Shown: positions 8,221-17,739 of the stretch, piece by piece
How positions within the stretch are numbered: the first letter of the stretch is position 1
Layout of the letters: each line of letters opens with the position of its first letter
Assembly (NCBI RefSeq): GCF_036195325.1
Contig: NZ_CP108101.1
Span: 7,874,001 to 7,938,000, forward strand
Direction of reading: 5' to 3'
DNA length: 64,000 bases
DNA from: Streptomyces sp. NBC_00234
GTDB taxonomy: Bacteria > Actinomycetota > Actinomycetes > Streptomycetales > Streptomycetaceae
The notes under the pieces: model-generated
What the model saw: only the letters and a program-made list of their open reading frames with translations
What the model was told of the DNA's origin: nothing
The model's database searches: none
Position numbers and translations under genes: made by a program

Positions 8221-9051
8221 GTGAGCGAGCCGGCGTCCATCGCCCTGCAGCAGGAGATCGCCCGGGATCTCGAGGTCGCCGAGACCTTCGAGGCCGAGCG
8301 GGAGATCGAACGCCGGGTGGCCTTCCTCGCCGAGCGGCTGACCTCCACCGGTCTGCGCTCCCTGGTGCTCGGCATCAGTGGTGGTGTCGACTCCACCACC
8401 ACCGGCCGCCTCTGCCAGCTCGCCGTCGAGCGGGCCCGGGCCGCGGGACACGAGGCGCGGTTCTATGCGATGCGGCTGCCCTACGGAGTCCAGGCCGACG
8501 AGCACGACGCCCAGCTGGCGCTCACCTTCATCCGGGCGGACCACGTGCTGACCGTGGACATCAAGCCCGCGAGCGACGCCGCGCTCGAAGCCTCGCTGTC
8601 CGCCGGGGTGAGCTTCAGCGACGCCCACCACCAGGACTTCGTGCACGGCAACATCAAGGCCAGGCAGCGCATGATCGCCCAGTACGCGGTGGCCGGCGCG
8701 CACGGCGGCCTGGTCGTCGGCACCGACCACGCGGCCGAGGCGGTCTCCGGCTTCTTCACCAAATTCGGTGACGGTGCGGCCGACCTGGTCCCGCTGACCG
8801 GCCTGACCAAGCGCCGGGTGCGCGCCGTCGCGGACGCCCTGGGTGCCCCCGCCGAGCTGGTGTGGAAGGCCCCGACGGCCGACCTGGAGTCGCTCGACCC
8901 GGGCAAGACCGACGAGGACGCCCTCGGGGTCACCTACGACGACATCGACGACTTCCTGGAAGGCAAGCCGGTCGACGAGCGGGTCTTCGAGACGATCGTC
9001 GGCCGCTACCGCCTCACCGACCACAAGCGCCGTCTGCCCATCGCCCCGTAG
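8221..9051 (+). CDS. nadE: NH3-dependent NAD(+) synthetase
   Basis: A 276-residue enzyme that amidates deamido-NAD to NAD with ATP and ammonia, the last step of NAD synthesis. The GTG at 8221 lies 5 bases after AAGGAG and gives the same length as the E. coli enzyme; an upstream in-frame ATG at 8080 has no ribosome site. The ATP-pyrophosphatase P-loop SGGVDSTT is at 53-60, and the region KARQRMIAQYAVA and the segment GTDHAAEAVSGFFTKFGDG are conserved. It has no glutaminase domain, so it uses free ammonia. It is a single gene ending at a strong hairpin. Confidence 0.95.
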   Translation: MSEPASIALQQEIARDLEVAETFEAEREIERRVAFLAERLTSTGLRSLVLGISGGVDSTTTGRLCQLAVERARAAGHEARFYAMRLPYGVQADEHDAQLALTFIRADHVLTVDIKPASDAALEASLSAGVSFSDAHHQDFVHGNIKARQRMIAQYAVAGAHGGLVVGTDHAAEAVSGFFTKFGDGAADLVPLTGLTKRRVRAVADALGAPAELVWKAPTADLESLDPGKTDEDALGVTYDDIDDFLEGKPVDERVFETIVGRYRLTDHKRRLPIAP

Positions 9052-9090
9052 GCACGGTCGGCGAAGGGCCGCCGACCGGGATCGTCCCCT

Positions 9091-9142
9091 GCCGGCGACC
9101 GGCCCGGCCGCTCCAGCGGACCGGGCCGGGCCGGTCGCCGGC
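9091..9142. terminator. Bidirectional hairpin terminator
   Basis: Perfect 19-bp arms at 9091-9109 and 9124-9142 between the convergent nadE and SWIM-protein genes. The right arm touches the stop codon of the SWIM gene. Confidence 0.8.
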
Positions 9143-10476
9143 TACGCCTCGGGCAGTGCACCCGCCAGCGCACCCGACGGATCGTTGTCCGCCGGGCCCA
9201 CCGGCATCCAGCGCCCCCGCTCCTTGCGGTACGGCCACCAGCGCCCGTCCCGCCCGTACCTGAGCTGGACATCCGCACCCGCGACAGTCCAGCGGCTGCG
9301 GCCGGCCCGCAGACGTGGCCTCTCGCCCTCCTCCCACGCCTCGGCGAGCTGGGTGCGGGCCCGTGCCAGGGACTCCGCGTCCGGATCCCACTCCTCGTCG
9401 AGGACGGTCAGCGCTGCGGGCCCGCCGTACTGCCACGCGCGCACGGCCGCGTCGAGATCGGCCCGCTGCCGCCCGGCTCCCGCGGCGATCCGGGCCGCGA
9501 TCCACGGCTCGGGCCGGGTATCGGCAGCCAGTCGCACCGCGTCCTCGGCGACCGTCAACTCCCGTGGAACGGGCTGCTGTTCATGGCCTTCGGTCAGTGC
9601 CTCCGCCAGCATCCGGTAGGCACGTACGGCGCTGTCGGTCACCAGGAACTCGAGCGCCGCCGGGTCGATGCCCGGTGCCGGGCCGGACTCCGTGTCCAGT
9701 GACGGTGCCTGCCCCGGCTCCGGGGGCAGTACGGGAACGGCGGGCAGCGGCGGCAGGATGTCCCGCGCCGCGAACGCCTCCCGTGCCTCGACACCGGTTC
9801 GCGCACCCGGACCGGGCCTATCCTGCTCGTCGGCCGCGGGGGCCTGCCGAACGGCCCGGGCGGCGCTGCGGGCCTGGAGCTCGTCGAGCAGCCGGCGTTC
9901 GTCGCGCCCACGCAGCAGGAGCAGGACGAACGGGTCCTGGTCCAGCAGCCGCGCCACCTGGTAGCAGAGCGCGCCCGTGTGCGGGCAGTGGTCCCACGCC
10001 TCGCAGGTGCACTCCGGCTCCAGGTCCCCGATCCCCGGCAGCAGATCCACCCCGGCAGCTGCCGCGTCCTCCACCAGATGCGGCGGCATCTCCCGGTCGA
10101 GCAGCGCTGCGATGTGCCCGGCACGGTCGACCGCCATGTCCAGGAAGCGGTCCCACTCCTCCTCGCTCAGCTGCTGGAGCAGCACATCACCGCGGTACGC
10201 GGCCGAGTCCCGGTCCTGGACGACCGCGGTGATCCGGCCGGGCCGTACCGAGACCGCGCCGACCCTGCCGTCGCGGGCCAGCCGGCGTCCCTTCTTGAGC
10301 TGCTCGCCGTCGAGCGCCGTGTCCTCGAGCGCCTTCAGCCACGCCTGGCCCCACCAGGACGTCGCGAAGCCGCGGCCCTTGGCGGGCGGCAGGGCGGAAA
10401 AGGTGCGCTCCGGCTCCTGTCCCGCCGGGAGGCCCTGCTCCTCGTAGTCGTCGTCCGTCTCGTATCGGTCGTTCAT
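9142..10476 (-). CDS. SWIM zinc-finger protein, partner of the SNF2 helicase
   Basis: A 444-residue protein with a SWIM zinc finger, C156-x-C158-x5-C164-x-H166 (ECTCEAWDHCPH), a fold implicated in DNA or protein binding. The N-terminal part is rich in acidic residues, then has the FATSWWGQAWLKALE block typical of actinobacterial SWIM proteins that sit beside SNF2 ATPases; the remaining C-terminal two thirds is Ala/Glu rich and ends in a basic WWPYRKERGRW patch. Its ATG overlaps the stop of the SNF2 gene (ATGA), so the two products are made in a coupled way and probably form a complex. The biological role of this pair is not established. Confidence 0.85.
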   Translation of the reverse strand: MNDRYETDDDYEEQGLPAGQEPERTFSALPPAKGRGFATSWWGQAWLKALEDTALDGEQLKKGRRLARDGRVGAVSVRPGRITAVVQDRDSAAYRGDVLLQQLSEEEWDRFLDMAVDRAGHIAALLDREMPPHLVEDAAAAGVDLLPGIGDLEPECTCEAWDHCPHTGALCYQVARLLDQDPFVLLLLRGRDERRLLDELQARSAARAVRQAPAADEQDRPGPGARTGVEAREAFAARDILPPLPAVPVLPPEPGQAPSLDTESGPAPGIDPAALEFLVTDSAVRAYRMLAEALTEGHEQQPVPRELTVAEDAVRLAADTRPEPWIAARIAAGAGRQRADLDAAVRAWQYGGPAALTVLDEEWDPDAESLARARTQLAEAWEEGERPRLRAGRSRWTVAGADVQLRYGRDGRWWPYRKERGRWMPVGPADNDPSGALAGALPEA

Positions 10477-13400
10477 CGGGCGCCCCCTCGCAGTTCCACC
10501 AGATCGGCCAGTTCCGCATCGGTCAGTTCGGTGAGCGCCGTCTCGCCGGAACCGAGCACCGAGTCCGCGAGGCCCTGCTTGCGGGCCAGCATGTCGGCGA
10601 TCCGGTCCTCGATGGTCCCCTCGGCGATCAGCCGGTGCACCTGCACGGGCTGGGTCTGGCCGATCCGGTACGCGCGGTCCGTGGCCTGGGCCTCGACGGC
10701 GGGGTTCCACCAGCGGTCGAAGTGCACGACATGGCCGGCGCGGGTGAGGTTGAGCCCGGTTCCGGCCGCCTTCAGCGACAGCAGGAAGACCGGCGCCTCG
10801 CCCGCCTGGAACCGGTTGACCATGGCCTCGCGCTCCGCGACCGGCGTACCACCGTGCAGGAACTGGGTACGGACGCCGCGTACGGCCAGGTGCTGTTCCA
10901 GCAGCCGGGCCATCTGGACGTACTGGGTGAACACCAGCACGCTCGCGTCCTCGGCCAGGATCGTGTCGAGGAGTTCGTCGAGCAGCTCGACCTTGCCCGA
11001 CCGGTCCGCGATGCGGGGCCGTTCCTCCTTGAGGTACTGGGCCGGGTGGTTGCAGATCTGTTTGAGCGCGGTCAGCAGTTTCACGACCAGTCCACGGCGC
11101 GCGAAGCCCTCGGCGCCGGAGATCTCGGCCATGGTCTCCCGCACCACCGCCTCGTACAGGCCGGTCTGTTCGGCGGTCAGCGACACCGCGCGGTCGGTCT
11201 CGGTCTTGGGCGGCAGCTCCGGCGCGATGCCCGGGTCCGACTTGCGGCGGCGCAGGAGGAACGGGCGCACCAGTGCGGCGAGCCGTTCGGCGGCTCCAGG
11301 ATCGTTGCCGCCCTCGACCGCGCTGGCGTAGCGGGTACGGAAGGTGCCCAGCCGCCCGAGCAGGCCGGGGGTCGTCCAGTCGAGGATGGCCCACAGCTCG
11401 GAGAGGTTGTTCTCCACCGGGGTTCCGGTGAGCGCGACGCGTGCCCGCGCTCCGATGGTCCGCAGCTGTTTGGCGGTCGCCGAGTACGGGTTCTTGACGT
11501 GCTGGGCCTCGTCCGCGACGACCATGCCCCAGTCGGCCCCGGCGAGCCGGGGGGCGTCCAGCCGCATCGTCCCGTACGTGGTGAGGACGAACTCTCCGTC
11601 GGCGAGTCCTTCCAGGGAGCGCGACGCGCCGTGGAAGCGGCGTACGGGAGTGCCGGGCGCGAACTTCTCGATCTCCCGCTGCCAGTTGCCCATGAGGGAG
11701 GTGGGGCACACCACCAGCGTCGGTCCCGCGGCGGAGTCGACGCCCTGGCGGTGCAGGTGCAGCGCGATCAGCGTGATGGTCTTGCCCAGCCCCATGTCGT
11801 CGGCGAGACAGCCGCCGAGGCCGAGCGAGGTCATGGTGTTGAGCCAGTTCAGACCGCGCAGCTGGTAGTCGCGCAACGTCGCGGTGAGCGCGGTGGGCTG
11901 GGGGACCGTCCGGTTCCCGCCCGCCTCCGGATCGGCCAGCCGGTCCCGCAGCTGCTGGAGCCAGCCCGTCGCCGCCACCTCGACGCGGCGGCCGTCGACC
12001 TCGGTGGACCCGGTCAGTGCGGCGCCGAGCGCGTCGATGGGTGTGACCTTGCGGTCCTGCGTCTCGCGAGCCCGGCGCGCTTCCTCCGGGTCGATGAGCA
12101 CCCACTGGTCGCGAAGGCGCACCACCGGCCTGCCGGCTTCCGCGAGGCGGTCGAGCTCTTCGCGGGTGAGCTTCTGGTCGCCGAGTGCGAACCACCAGTT
12201 GAAGGCGAGCAGCGCGTCGGCGGAGAGGAAGGACGGCGTGTCCGACGCGGTGCGGTCGGGCCCCTTGGGGCCGTCCTGGCCGTCGTCGGTCTCATGCGGG
12301 TCCACCGGGCCGATCACCGCGCGAGCGGTGAGCTTCCGGGCCAGCTCCTTGGGCCAGTGGACCTGGACGCCGGTGGCGGCGAGCGCCCGCGCCGCGGGAC
12401 CCAGAAGTTCGGCGATCTCCTCGTCCGCGGGGTCGACGGAGTCCGGCACGGCGGCCGACAGGAGAGGTGTCAGCGGAGGCCAGGCGCGTGCGGCGCGGCG
12501 CAGCGCGAGCAGGGCGTCCATCCGGGCCCGCGGGCCGAAAGCCGCAGTCGTCGGAGCGGTGCCCGCCCAGACGTCGGCCGCATCGGCGACGAGCGTCGGG
12601 TCGCTGACACTGTGGATCTGCAGAACGGCCCGGAAAGTCGGCCCTGCAGGAGCCTCACTCTCCATTCCGGTTGTGCTCTCCGTCGACTCCCCGATACCGG
12701 AGACCTCGATCCGGAGAGAGAGCCGTACCCCGGCGTCGTGGCCGGCTGCCACATCAGCTGCCCACCCGCGCTGATCAGCAATCTTCTGCGGTTCTTTGGC
12801 AGCGAAGGCGGGGGTTCCGGTGGCGATCCCCGCGGCTGGGGTGCGCGGGAGGCTGTCGGCAACGGCGTCCAGGAATGCGCGCAGAAGCGCTTCCGGTTCG
12901 GCCAGCAGGGCGGGCTCGGCCGCCTCGTCGAGCGGGACCGCGTGGGCGGTGGGCGGCATCGCCGCCGCGAGCGTCCGGATCCTTTCGAAGTCCTCGGCCG
13001 TGAGCGGGCCGGCCCGCCAGGCGTCGTGATCGGTGGCACTCAGTCCCGGCAGGAGCAGTCCGCGAGCGGCGAGTTGCAGTGCGAGCAGTCCCGCGGCGCC
13101 CCAGAACGCGGTGGCGGGGGAGGCGTTCGCGCCCGCGCGCGCCCGTGTGAGAACCGGCAGGGCTTCCCTTACGGACAGGAGCAGAGCCGGTACCACGTAC
13201 GGCAGGCCGTCCGCCCCGACGACGGTCAGTTCCCGCTGAATCCCGGGGGCCTCGGGAGGGGTGCTACCGTCCGGGTTCCAGAACGCGATCAGGCCGGTAC
13301 GGGCCGGATCCGCGGGGAGGAAGACTGCGGAGCAGCGGGACAGTTCAGAGATCTCGGAAAGCGTTGCCGCAGGAAGCCTGTGCACAGCGATGTCAGATTC

Positions 13401-13490
13401 CTCAAATTTGACTAGTGGGGCCGGGGTCGCCGAGGGTACTCCACCCGACGCTCCTTCCGGGAGAAATGCGCTGTGATTCAGGTCACTCAT
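10473..13490 (-). CDS. SNF2-family DEAD/DEAH-box helicase
   Basis: A 1005-residue Swi2/Snf2 ATPase. The N-terminal half matches the bacterial SNF2-associated domain, and the ATPase half has Walker A DDMGLGKT near 566-570, the DEAQ box near 658-661 (VVADEAQHVKN), and motif VI ATDRAYRIGQ with GTIEDRI near the end. Such enzymes translocate on duplex DNA without strand separation and remodel protein-DNA complexes. The ATG at 13490 is preceded by GAAGG; the frame stays open further up but has no ribosome site there. It is coupled to the SWIM gene downstream. A role in repair, RNA polymerase recycling or phage defence is possible; none can be chosen from this sequence. Confidence 0.93.
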   Translation of the reverse strand: MSDLNHSAFLPEGASGGVPSATPAPLVKFEESDIAVHRLPAATLSEISELSRCSAVFLPADPARTGLIAFWNPDGSTPPEAPGIQRELTVVGADGLPYVVPALLLSVREALPVLTRARAGANASPATAFWGAAGLLALQLAARGLLLPGLSATDHDAWRAGPLTAEDFERIRTLAAAMPPTAHAVPLDEAAEPALLAEPEALLRAFLDAVADSLPRTPAAGIATGTPAFAAKEPQKIADQRGWAADVAAGHDAGVRLSLRIEVSGIGESTESTTGMESEAPAGPTFRAVLQIHSVSDPTLVADAADVWAGTAPTTAAFGPRARMDALLALRRAARAWPPLTPLLSAAVPDSVDPADEEIAELLGPAARALAATGVQVHWPKELARKLTARAVIGPVDPHETDDGQDGPKGPDRTASDTPSFLSADALLAFNWWFALGDQKLTREELDRLAEAGRPVVRLRDQWVLIDPEEARRARETQDRKVTPIDALGAALTGSTEVDGRRVEVAATGWLQQLRDRLADPEAGGNRTVPQPTALTATLRDYQLRGLNWLNTMTSLGLGGCLADDMGLGKTITLIALHLHRQGVDSAAGPTLVVCPTSLMGNWQREIEKFAPGTPVRRFHGASRSLEGLADGEFVLTTYGTMRLDAPRLAGADWGMVVADEAQHVKNPYSATAKQLRTIGARARVALTGTPVENNLSELWAILDWTTPGLLGRLGTFRTRYASAVEGGNDPGAAERLAALVRPFLLRRRKSDPGIAPELPPKTETDRAVSLTAEQTGLYEAVVRETMAEISGAEGFARRGLVVKLLTALKQICNHPAQYLKEERPRIADRSGKVELLDELLDTILAEDASVLVFTQYVQMARLLEQHLAVRGVRTQFLHGGTPVAEREAMVNRFQAGEAPVFLLSLKAAGTGLNLTRAGHVVHFDRWWNPAVEAQATDRAYRIGQTQPVQVHRLIAEGTIEDRIADMLARKQGLADSVLGSGETALTELTDAELADLVELRGGAR

Positions 13491-13643
13491 TTCTGCCTTC
13501 AGGGACTCGTGGTGTAGCCAGCACCACCAACCGTGCTGGGGGCATGCCCCCGGAAAGGCCGGGTGGTGGCGCCATGGCTGCCGCGTGCCTCCCATCCGTA
13601 CGTTTCATGAGGTCAGCGCAGATGCCCAGAGACCGGAGACGTC

Positions 13644-14732
13644 ATGCCCCAGGCGGTAGCCACCGTTGCTGAACACACTCGCGACGGATCGGAGGTACCC
13701 GGCGACTCCGAGAGCCTCGGCAGCTCCACTGGTTCCGGTAACGCCGGGAGCGATTTCGCGCCCCTCCTGCGGGCCGTCAGGAGCGAAGGGCTCCTGGAGC
13801 GTCGCGCCGGCTGGTACGCGGCGGGCATCGCGGTCAACTTCGTCGCTCTCGGAGCCGTGATCACCGGCCTGGTCCTCCTCGGCAACACCTGGTGGTCCCT
13901 GCTCCTCGCCCTGCCGCTCGCCCTGGTGTGGTCCCGGATGGCCTTCGTCGGGCACGACGCGGGGCACTCCCAGATATCGAGCAACCGCAGGACGAGCCGG
14001 AACATCGGGCTGGTCCATTCCAACCTGCTCCTCGGGATGAACGAGGCGTGGTGGAACGACAAGCACAACCGCCACCACGCGAACCCCAACCACATCGACA
14101 AGGACCCCGACGTCGGCGTCGGGGCGCTGGTGTGGACGCAGAAGCAGGCGGCGCAGCGCGAAGGCTTCGCACGCTGGCTCACGCGCAACCAGGCCCGGCT
14201 CTTCTTCCCGATGCTGCTCCTCGAAGGCATCGCCCTCAAGGTCTCCGGCTTCCAGTTCCTGCGCAACCAGCCCGTGCGTGACAGGGCCGTCTCGGGCCTC
14301 CTGATGGTCGGCCACCTCGCGCTGTACGCGACGCTGCTCCTGACCACCATGTCGATCGGCAAGGCCGTCGTGTTCGCCCTTGTGCACCACGCGCTGTTCG
14401 GTCTCCACCTGGGCATGGCCTTCGCGCCGAACCACAAGGGCATGGAGATGCCCGACCCCGACGGCGAACGCTGGGGCCACCTCCAGCGCCAGGTCCTCAC
14501 CTCGCGCAACGTCCGGGGCGCAGTCCTCACCGACTGGTTCCTGGGCGGGCTGAACTACCAGATCGAGCACCACCTCTTCCCGAGCATGCCCCGACCCCAC
14601 CTCCGTCGCGCCCAGCCGCTGGTCAAGGCCCACTGCCAGGCGATCGGCATGCCGTACGCGGAGACTGGACTCATCGAGTCCTACCGGCAGGCGCTGACAC
14701 ACATGCACGAGGTCGGCGAACCGCTCCGATAA
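13644..14732 (+). CDS. Membrane fatty acid desaturase
   Basis: A 362-residue integral-membrane di-iron desaturase. The three His boxes are H104-DAG-H108, H141-NR-HH145 and Q306-IE-HH310, and there are four main hydrophobic stretches around them (for instance about 60-80, 84-98, 215-235). The arrangement with QIEHH is typical of acyl-lipid or acyl-CoA front-end-like desaturases in actinobacteria. It would introduce a double bond into membrane fatty acids and so adjust fluidity. A short GGAG lies before the ATG. It is divergent from the SNF2 gene and followed closely by a small membrane-protein gene on the same strand. Confidence 0.9.
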   Translation: MPQAVATVAEHTRDGSEVPGDSESLGSSTGSGNAGSDFAPLLRAVRSEGLLERRAGWYAAGIAVNFVALGAVITGLVLLGNTWWSLLLALPLALVWSRMAFVGHDAGHSQISSNRRTSRNIGLVHSNLLLGMNEAWWNDKHNRHHANPNHIDKDPDVGVGALVWTQKQAAQREGFARWLTRNQARLFFPMLLLEGIALKVSGFQFLRNQPVRDRAVSGLLMVGHLALYATLLLTTMSIGKAVVFALVHHALFGLHLGMAFAPNHKGMEMPDPDGERWGHLQRQVLTSRNVRGAVLTDWFLGGLNYQIEHHLFPSMPRPHLRRAQPLVKAHCQAIGMPYAETGLIESYRQALTHMHEVGEPLR

Positions 14733-14815
14733 GGGTGGCGGTTCCCAGGAACCGATGGACGCGTACAAGCGTTCACACAGCAGGAGCGGCTCCGGCCGCG
14801 AAGGAGGCGTGGACC

Positions 14816-14998
14816 ATGTCCAACGGTGCAAAGATCGCCATCGGGGGAGTTGTCGCGGCAGCCATCCTGTGGCCGCTCATCGGATTCTGGTGGACCCTGC
14901 TCGTGCTCATCGGGGTGCCGGCAGTGGGATATCTGATGCTGGACCCGTCCCAGCGACGCAGGCTCCGCAGGGTCGGCCGCAAGGAGATAGGCCGCTGA
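14816..14998 (+). CDS. Small two-helix membrane protein
   Basis: A 60-residue protein with a very good ribosome site (AAGGAGG, 8 bases before the ATG). It has two hydrophobic segments (about 5-22 and 26-44) and ends in a strongly basic tail with Arg/Lys. It lies 83 bases after the desaturase gene on the same strand, so the two may be co-transcribed. I do not recognise a family; similar short proteins are common in streptomycetes. It may help in membrane adaptation, but that is inference from position only. Confidence 0.7.
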   Translation: MSNGAKIAIGGVVAAAILWPLIGFWWTLLVLIGVPAVGYLMLDPSQRRRLRRVGRKEIGR

Positions 14999-15028
14999 CC
15001 CGGCGCCGATAGCCCCCTGCCGCGCCGC

Positions 15029-15055
15029 AGCGCCGCCCGCCCCGCGGGCGGCGCT
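15029..15055. terminator. Hairpin terminator between convergent genes
   Basis: Perfect 11-bp arms AGCGCCGCCCG and CGGGCGGCGCT with a 5-base loop, placed between the small membrane protein gene and the convergent gene ending at 15065. Confidence 0.7.
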
Positions 15056-15064
15056 CGGGCGCGC

Positions 15065-16027
15065 TCAGGCCGGCCGGACGGCCATGTCGTCCAGCGCCTT
15101 CAGCAGGCCGGGCAGCTCCGGCCCGCGCCCGATCGGCAGCACCTCGCCCGGCTCCTCGTCCAGCAGGACGAACGCGATGTCGTCGGTCCTGGCGACCAGG
15201 GACCAGCCGGGACCGTCGACGCGCAGGGTGCGGGCGCCGCCCGGGGCGAAGGCGGACCGGATGCGGCCGGGCGGTGGCGGCGCGTCGGCGTAGGCGCGGG
15301 CTTCGTCGAGAACCCTCCGTATGCCGGGATGCCGGCCGGAGGGATCGGCTGCGGAGCCGCTGACCTCCGCCTCGGCCTCGCCGGCGCCCTCCTGGGAGTC
15401 GGCAGCGTCTTCTTGCGCGTTCCCGGCGTCCGCCTGGGGCTCGGCAGCGTCTTCCTGCCCCGCCTCCGTGTCTTCCTGGGTGTCCGGGGCGCCGGCCTTC
15501 TCAGGCGCCCGGCCGAAGGCCGTCTCGTCGTCGACCTGCTCGCGCCACGCCTCCCACTGCGAGGCGATCTCGTCCGCGCCCAGGCGCCGCTGCGCGGGCC
15601 CCCACGTCTCCGTGTCCGGCGAAGTCAGCGGGAGGGGTTCTTCGCCCTCCGCGTCCGGGTCCGGCAGCGGATCGTGCGGAGCGGGTACGCCGGGCGCCGC
15701 GACCGCGACCGCGAGCGGCCAGCCCGGCAGGGCGCAGACCACCGAACGGTCGTCGGGCGAGAGGTCGTACTCCATACCGCAGTCCCAGGAGGCGATGGCC
15801 ACCGCGACCAGGGAGACGTCGTCGACGACCACGGTCCAACGGGCTCCGCCACCGTCCTGGCCCAGCACGAGACCGTACCCCTCGGCGTAGGGCTCGAGGG
15901 CCAGCGCGCCACACGCGGCCACGTAGTCGTCGCCCAGCACACTCGGGAACTGCGCGGGCGTCAACAGCACCGCGGTCAGCACATACAGTGCGTCGTCGTC
16001 GGCGACCGTGTCGTGCGTCCCGGCCAC
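15065..16027 (-). CDS. Conserved actinobacterial protein of unknown function with acidic linker
   Basis: A 320-residue, strongly acidic protein. The GTG at 16027 follows GAGGAGG closely. Residues 1-150 form one apparently folded part (rich in Trp, Leu, Val), residues about 190-240 are a low-complexity linker of repeated Gln/Glu-Asp-Ala units (for example AGQEDAAE, NAQEDAADSQE), and a C-terminal part from about 255 has the pattern RTLRVDGPGWSLVARTDDIAF. No catalytic motif or membrane segment is visible. It is likely a cytosolic two-domain protein. I cannot assign a function. Confidence 0.65.
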   Translation of the reverse strand: MAGTHDTVADDDALYVLTAVLLTPAQFPSVLGDDYVAACGALALEPYAEGYGLVLGQDGGGARWTVVVDDVSLVAVAIASWDCGMEYDLSPDDRSVVCALPGWPLAVAVAAPGVPAPHDPLPDPDAEGEEPLPLTSPDTETWGPAQRRLGADEIASQWEAWREQVDDETAFGRAPEKAGAPDTQEDTEAGQEDAAEPQADAGNAQEDAADSQEGAGEAEAEVSGSAADPSGRHPGIRRVLDEARAYADAPPPPGRIRSAFAPGGARTLRVDGPGWSLVARTDDIAFVLLDEEPGEVLPIGRGPELPGLLKALDDMAVRPA

Positions 16028-16268
16028 AGCGCCCTCCTCGTTCTCGTCACGGCTTGTCCGTCGGCGCACCTTAACCAGTCGGTAACCCCATCGTCGAGGC
16101 CCTGACAAGGGAGGTCGCGGCCGGGGGCGTACCGCCGGCCGCCCGTCCGAATGCGTCGCCCGGGCCGGGGCAGACACTCCGGGAGCGCCCGGACGACGGT
16201 CTCGCGCGAACAGCCGATCCGTCCTTATCCTCGTAAGGGAGGACGTCCGGACGGCGATGGGGGACAGC

Positions 16269-17174
16269 ATGGCGAAGCGGTTCGACCGGCTGAAGGAGAT
16301 TCAGCAGCTGGACCCGGAACGGGAGTTCCTGGAGATCTACCGGCTGACGGCGGCGTACGAGTTCCCCTGGGACATCGCACGCGCCCTCGAACTCGCCCTG
16401 TACCGCACCTATGCCGTTCCCAGCATCGGACGACTGCTGGCGGAGACCGCGGAACTGACGGACCGTTCGCAGAAGAGATACGACGACACCGCCCTCCTTC
16501 TGGACACCGTCGTCGAGCACGGCTTCTCCAGCGAGGCCGGCCGCACCGCCGTCCGGCGGATCAACCAGATGCATCGCAGTTACGGCATCAGCAACGACGA
16601 CATGCGCTACGTGCTGTGCACCTTCGTCGTCACGCCGAAACGCTGGCTGGACACCTACGGATGGCGGCGGCTCTCCAGCCACGAGCTGAGGGCCTTCGCG
16701 GCCTACTACCGCACGCTGGGCGCCCACATGGGCATCAAGGGCGTGCCGCAGACGTACGAGGAGTTCGAGCACACCCTCGACGCCTACGAGGACGCGCATT
16801 TCGGCTGGGACGAGGGTGCGCGCGAGGTGTCCGACGCCACGCTCGCGCTGATGGCCTCCTGGTATCCGAAGCCCCTCGACCGCATCGCACGCGGGGCCAG
16901 CCTCGCGCTGCTGGACGACTCGTTGCTGCGGGCCTTCCGTTACGAACGGCCGGGGCCCGTCGCCCGCGGGCTGACCCGCACGGCGCTGCGTCTGCGTGCC
17001 CGAGCGGTACGCCTCCTGCCGCCCCGTTCCACCGCGCACTACGCACGCCTGAATCCTGAGATCAAGGGATACCGGAACGGCTACGAGGTCGCGTCGCTCG
17101 GTACGTTCCCGACCCCGGGTGTGCGTGGCTGCCCGGTCGCGCACGTGCGAGGGTCAGAGGCGCCCGTCGAGTGA
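16269..17174 (+). CDS. Oxygenase MpaB family protein (DUF2236)
   Basis: About 301 residues, with the features of the MpaB/latex-clearing-protein-like family: an all-helical core, the YEFPWDIARALELALYRTYAVP start and the MHRSYGISNDDMRYVLCTFV segment carrying the conserved His and Arg near the haem pocket. Members oxidise hydrophobic substrates, but the substrate here is unknown. The ATG at 16269 has GGGGGA just upstream; an ATG at 16257 is also possible. Its last 21 bases overlap, tail to tail, the end of the PadR regulator gene. Confidence 0.8.
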   Translation: MAKRFDRLKEIQQLDPEREFLEIYRLTAAYEFPWDIARALELALYRTYAVPSIGRLLAETAELTDRSQKRYDDTALLLDTVVEHGFSSEAGRTAVRRINQMHRSYGISNDDMRYVLCTFVVTPKRWLDTYGWRRLSSHELRAFAAYYRTLGAHMGIKGVPQTYEEFEHTLDAYEDAHFGWDEGAREVSDATLALMASWYPKPLDRIARGASLALLDDSLLRAFRYERPGPVARGLTRTALRLRARAVRLLPPRSTAHYARLNPEIKGYRNGYEVASLGTFPTPGVRGCPVAHVRGSEAPVE

Positions 17175-17684
17175 CTCCAGCGTGGTGTGCAGCCAGCGCA
17201 GTTCCGCTTCCGTGGTGGCCCGGGCGATCGTGAGAATGCCCCGGCGGAACGGATCGTCCAGTTCCTCCGCGCGCACCGGCCGGTCCCCCTCGTAGAAGAA
17301 GCTCGCAGGCTCTTCGAGGAACGCCAGTCGCTGCCGCAGTACATCGGCCTGAGCCGCCGGGTCCGGCAGGTGCCGGAGGAACGCCAGGAGTACGAACCAG
17401 CGGTTCTCGTCGGTGATGTCCCCCCGTGCGGGGAGGGTGAGGCGCCGAAGCAGCTCAGCCCTGCCCTCGTCGGTCAGGGTGAGTACGTGGCGCGGGGCCG
17501 CCGTGGCACCCGGCTGCGTTTCCCGGGCCAGCAGCCCCGCCTTCTCCAGCCGTTTGATCGCCGGATAGAGCGTGCTCTCCGCGACCGGCCGCACATGTCC
17601 GGTGAGGGCAGTGATGCGTTTGCGCAGCTCGTAGCCGTGCAGCGGGGCGGCGTACAGGAATCCAAGGATGGCGAGCTCCAGCAT
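17154..17684 (-). CDS. PadR-family transcriptional regulator
   Basis: A 176-residue repressor. Residues 1-85 are the PadR winged helix (LELAILGFLYAAPLHGYELRKRI ... AESTLYPAIKRLEKAGLL) and the C-terminal half is the helical Vir_act_alpha_C-like dimerisation part. The family usually represses neighbouring transport or detoxification genes and releases DNA on binding small aromatic or other ligands. It is divergent from the alpha/beta hydrolase gene; a perfect 20-bp palindrome lies between the two starts (17740-17759) and is its likely operator. Confidence 0.9.
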   Translation of the reverse strand: MLELAILGFLYAAPLHGYELRKRITALTGHVRPVAESTLYPAIKRLEKAGLLARETQPGATAAPRHVLTLTDEGRAELLRRLTLPARGDITDENRWFVLLAFLRHLPDPAAQADVLRQRLAFLEEPASFFYEGDRPVRAEELDDPFRRGILTIARATTEAELRWLHTTLESLDGRL

Positions 17685-17739
17685 GCCCGCATTCTGCCGC
17701 ACGGCGGGTACAGCGGCGACGTCATACTTCGCTGGCGCT

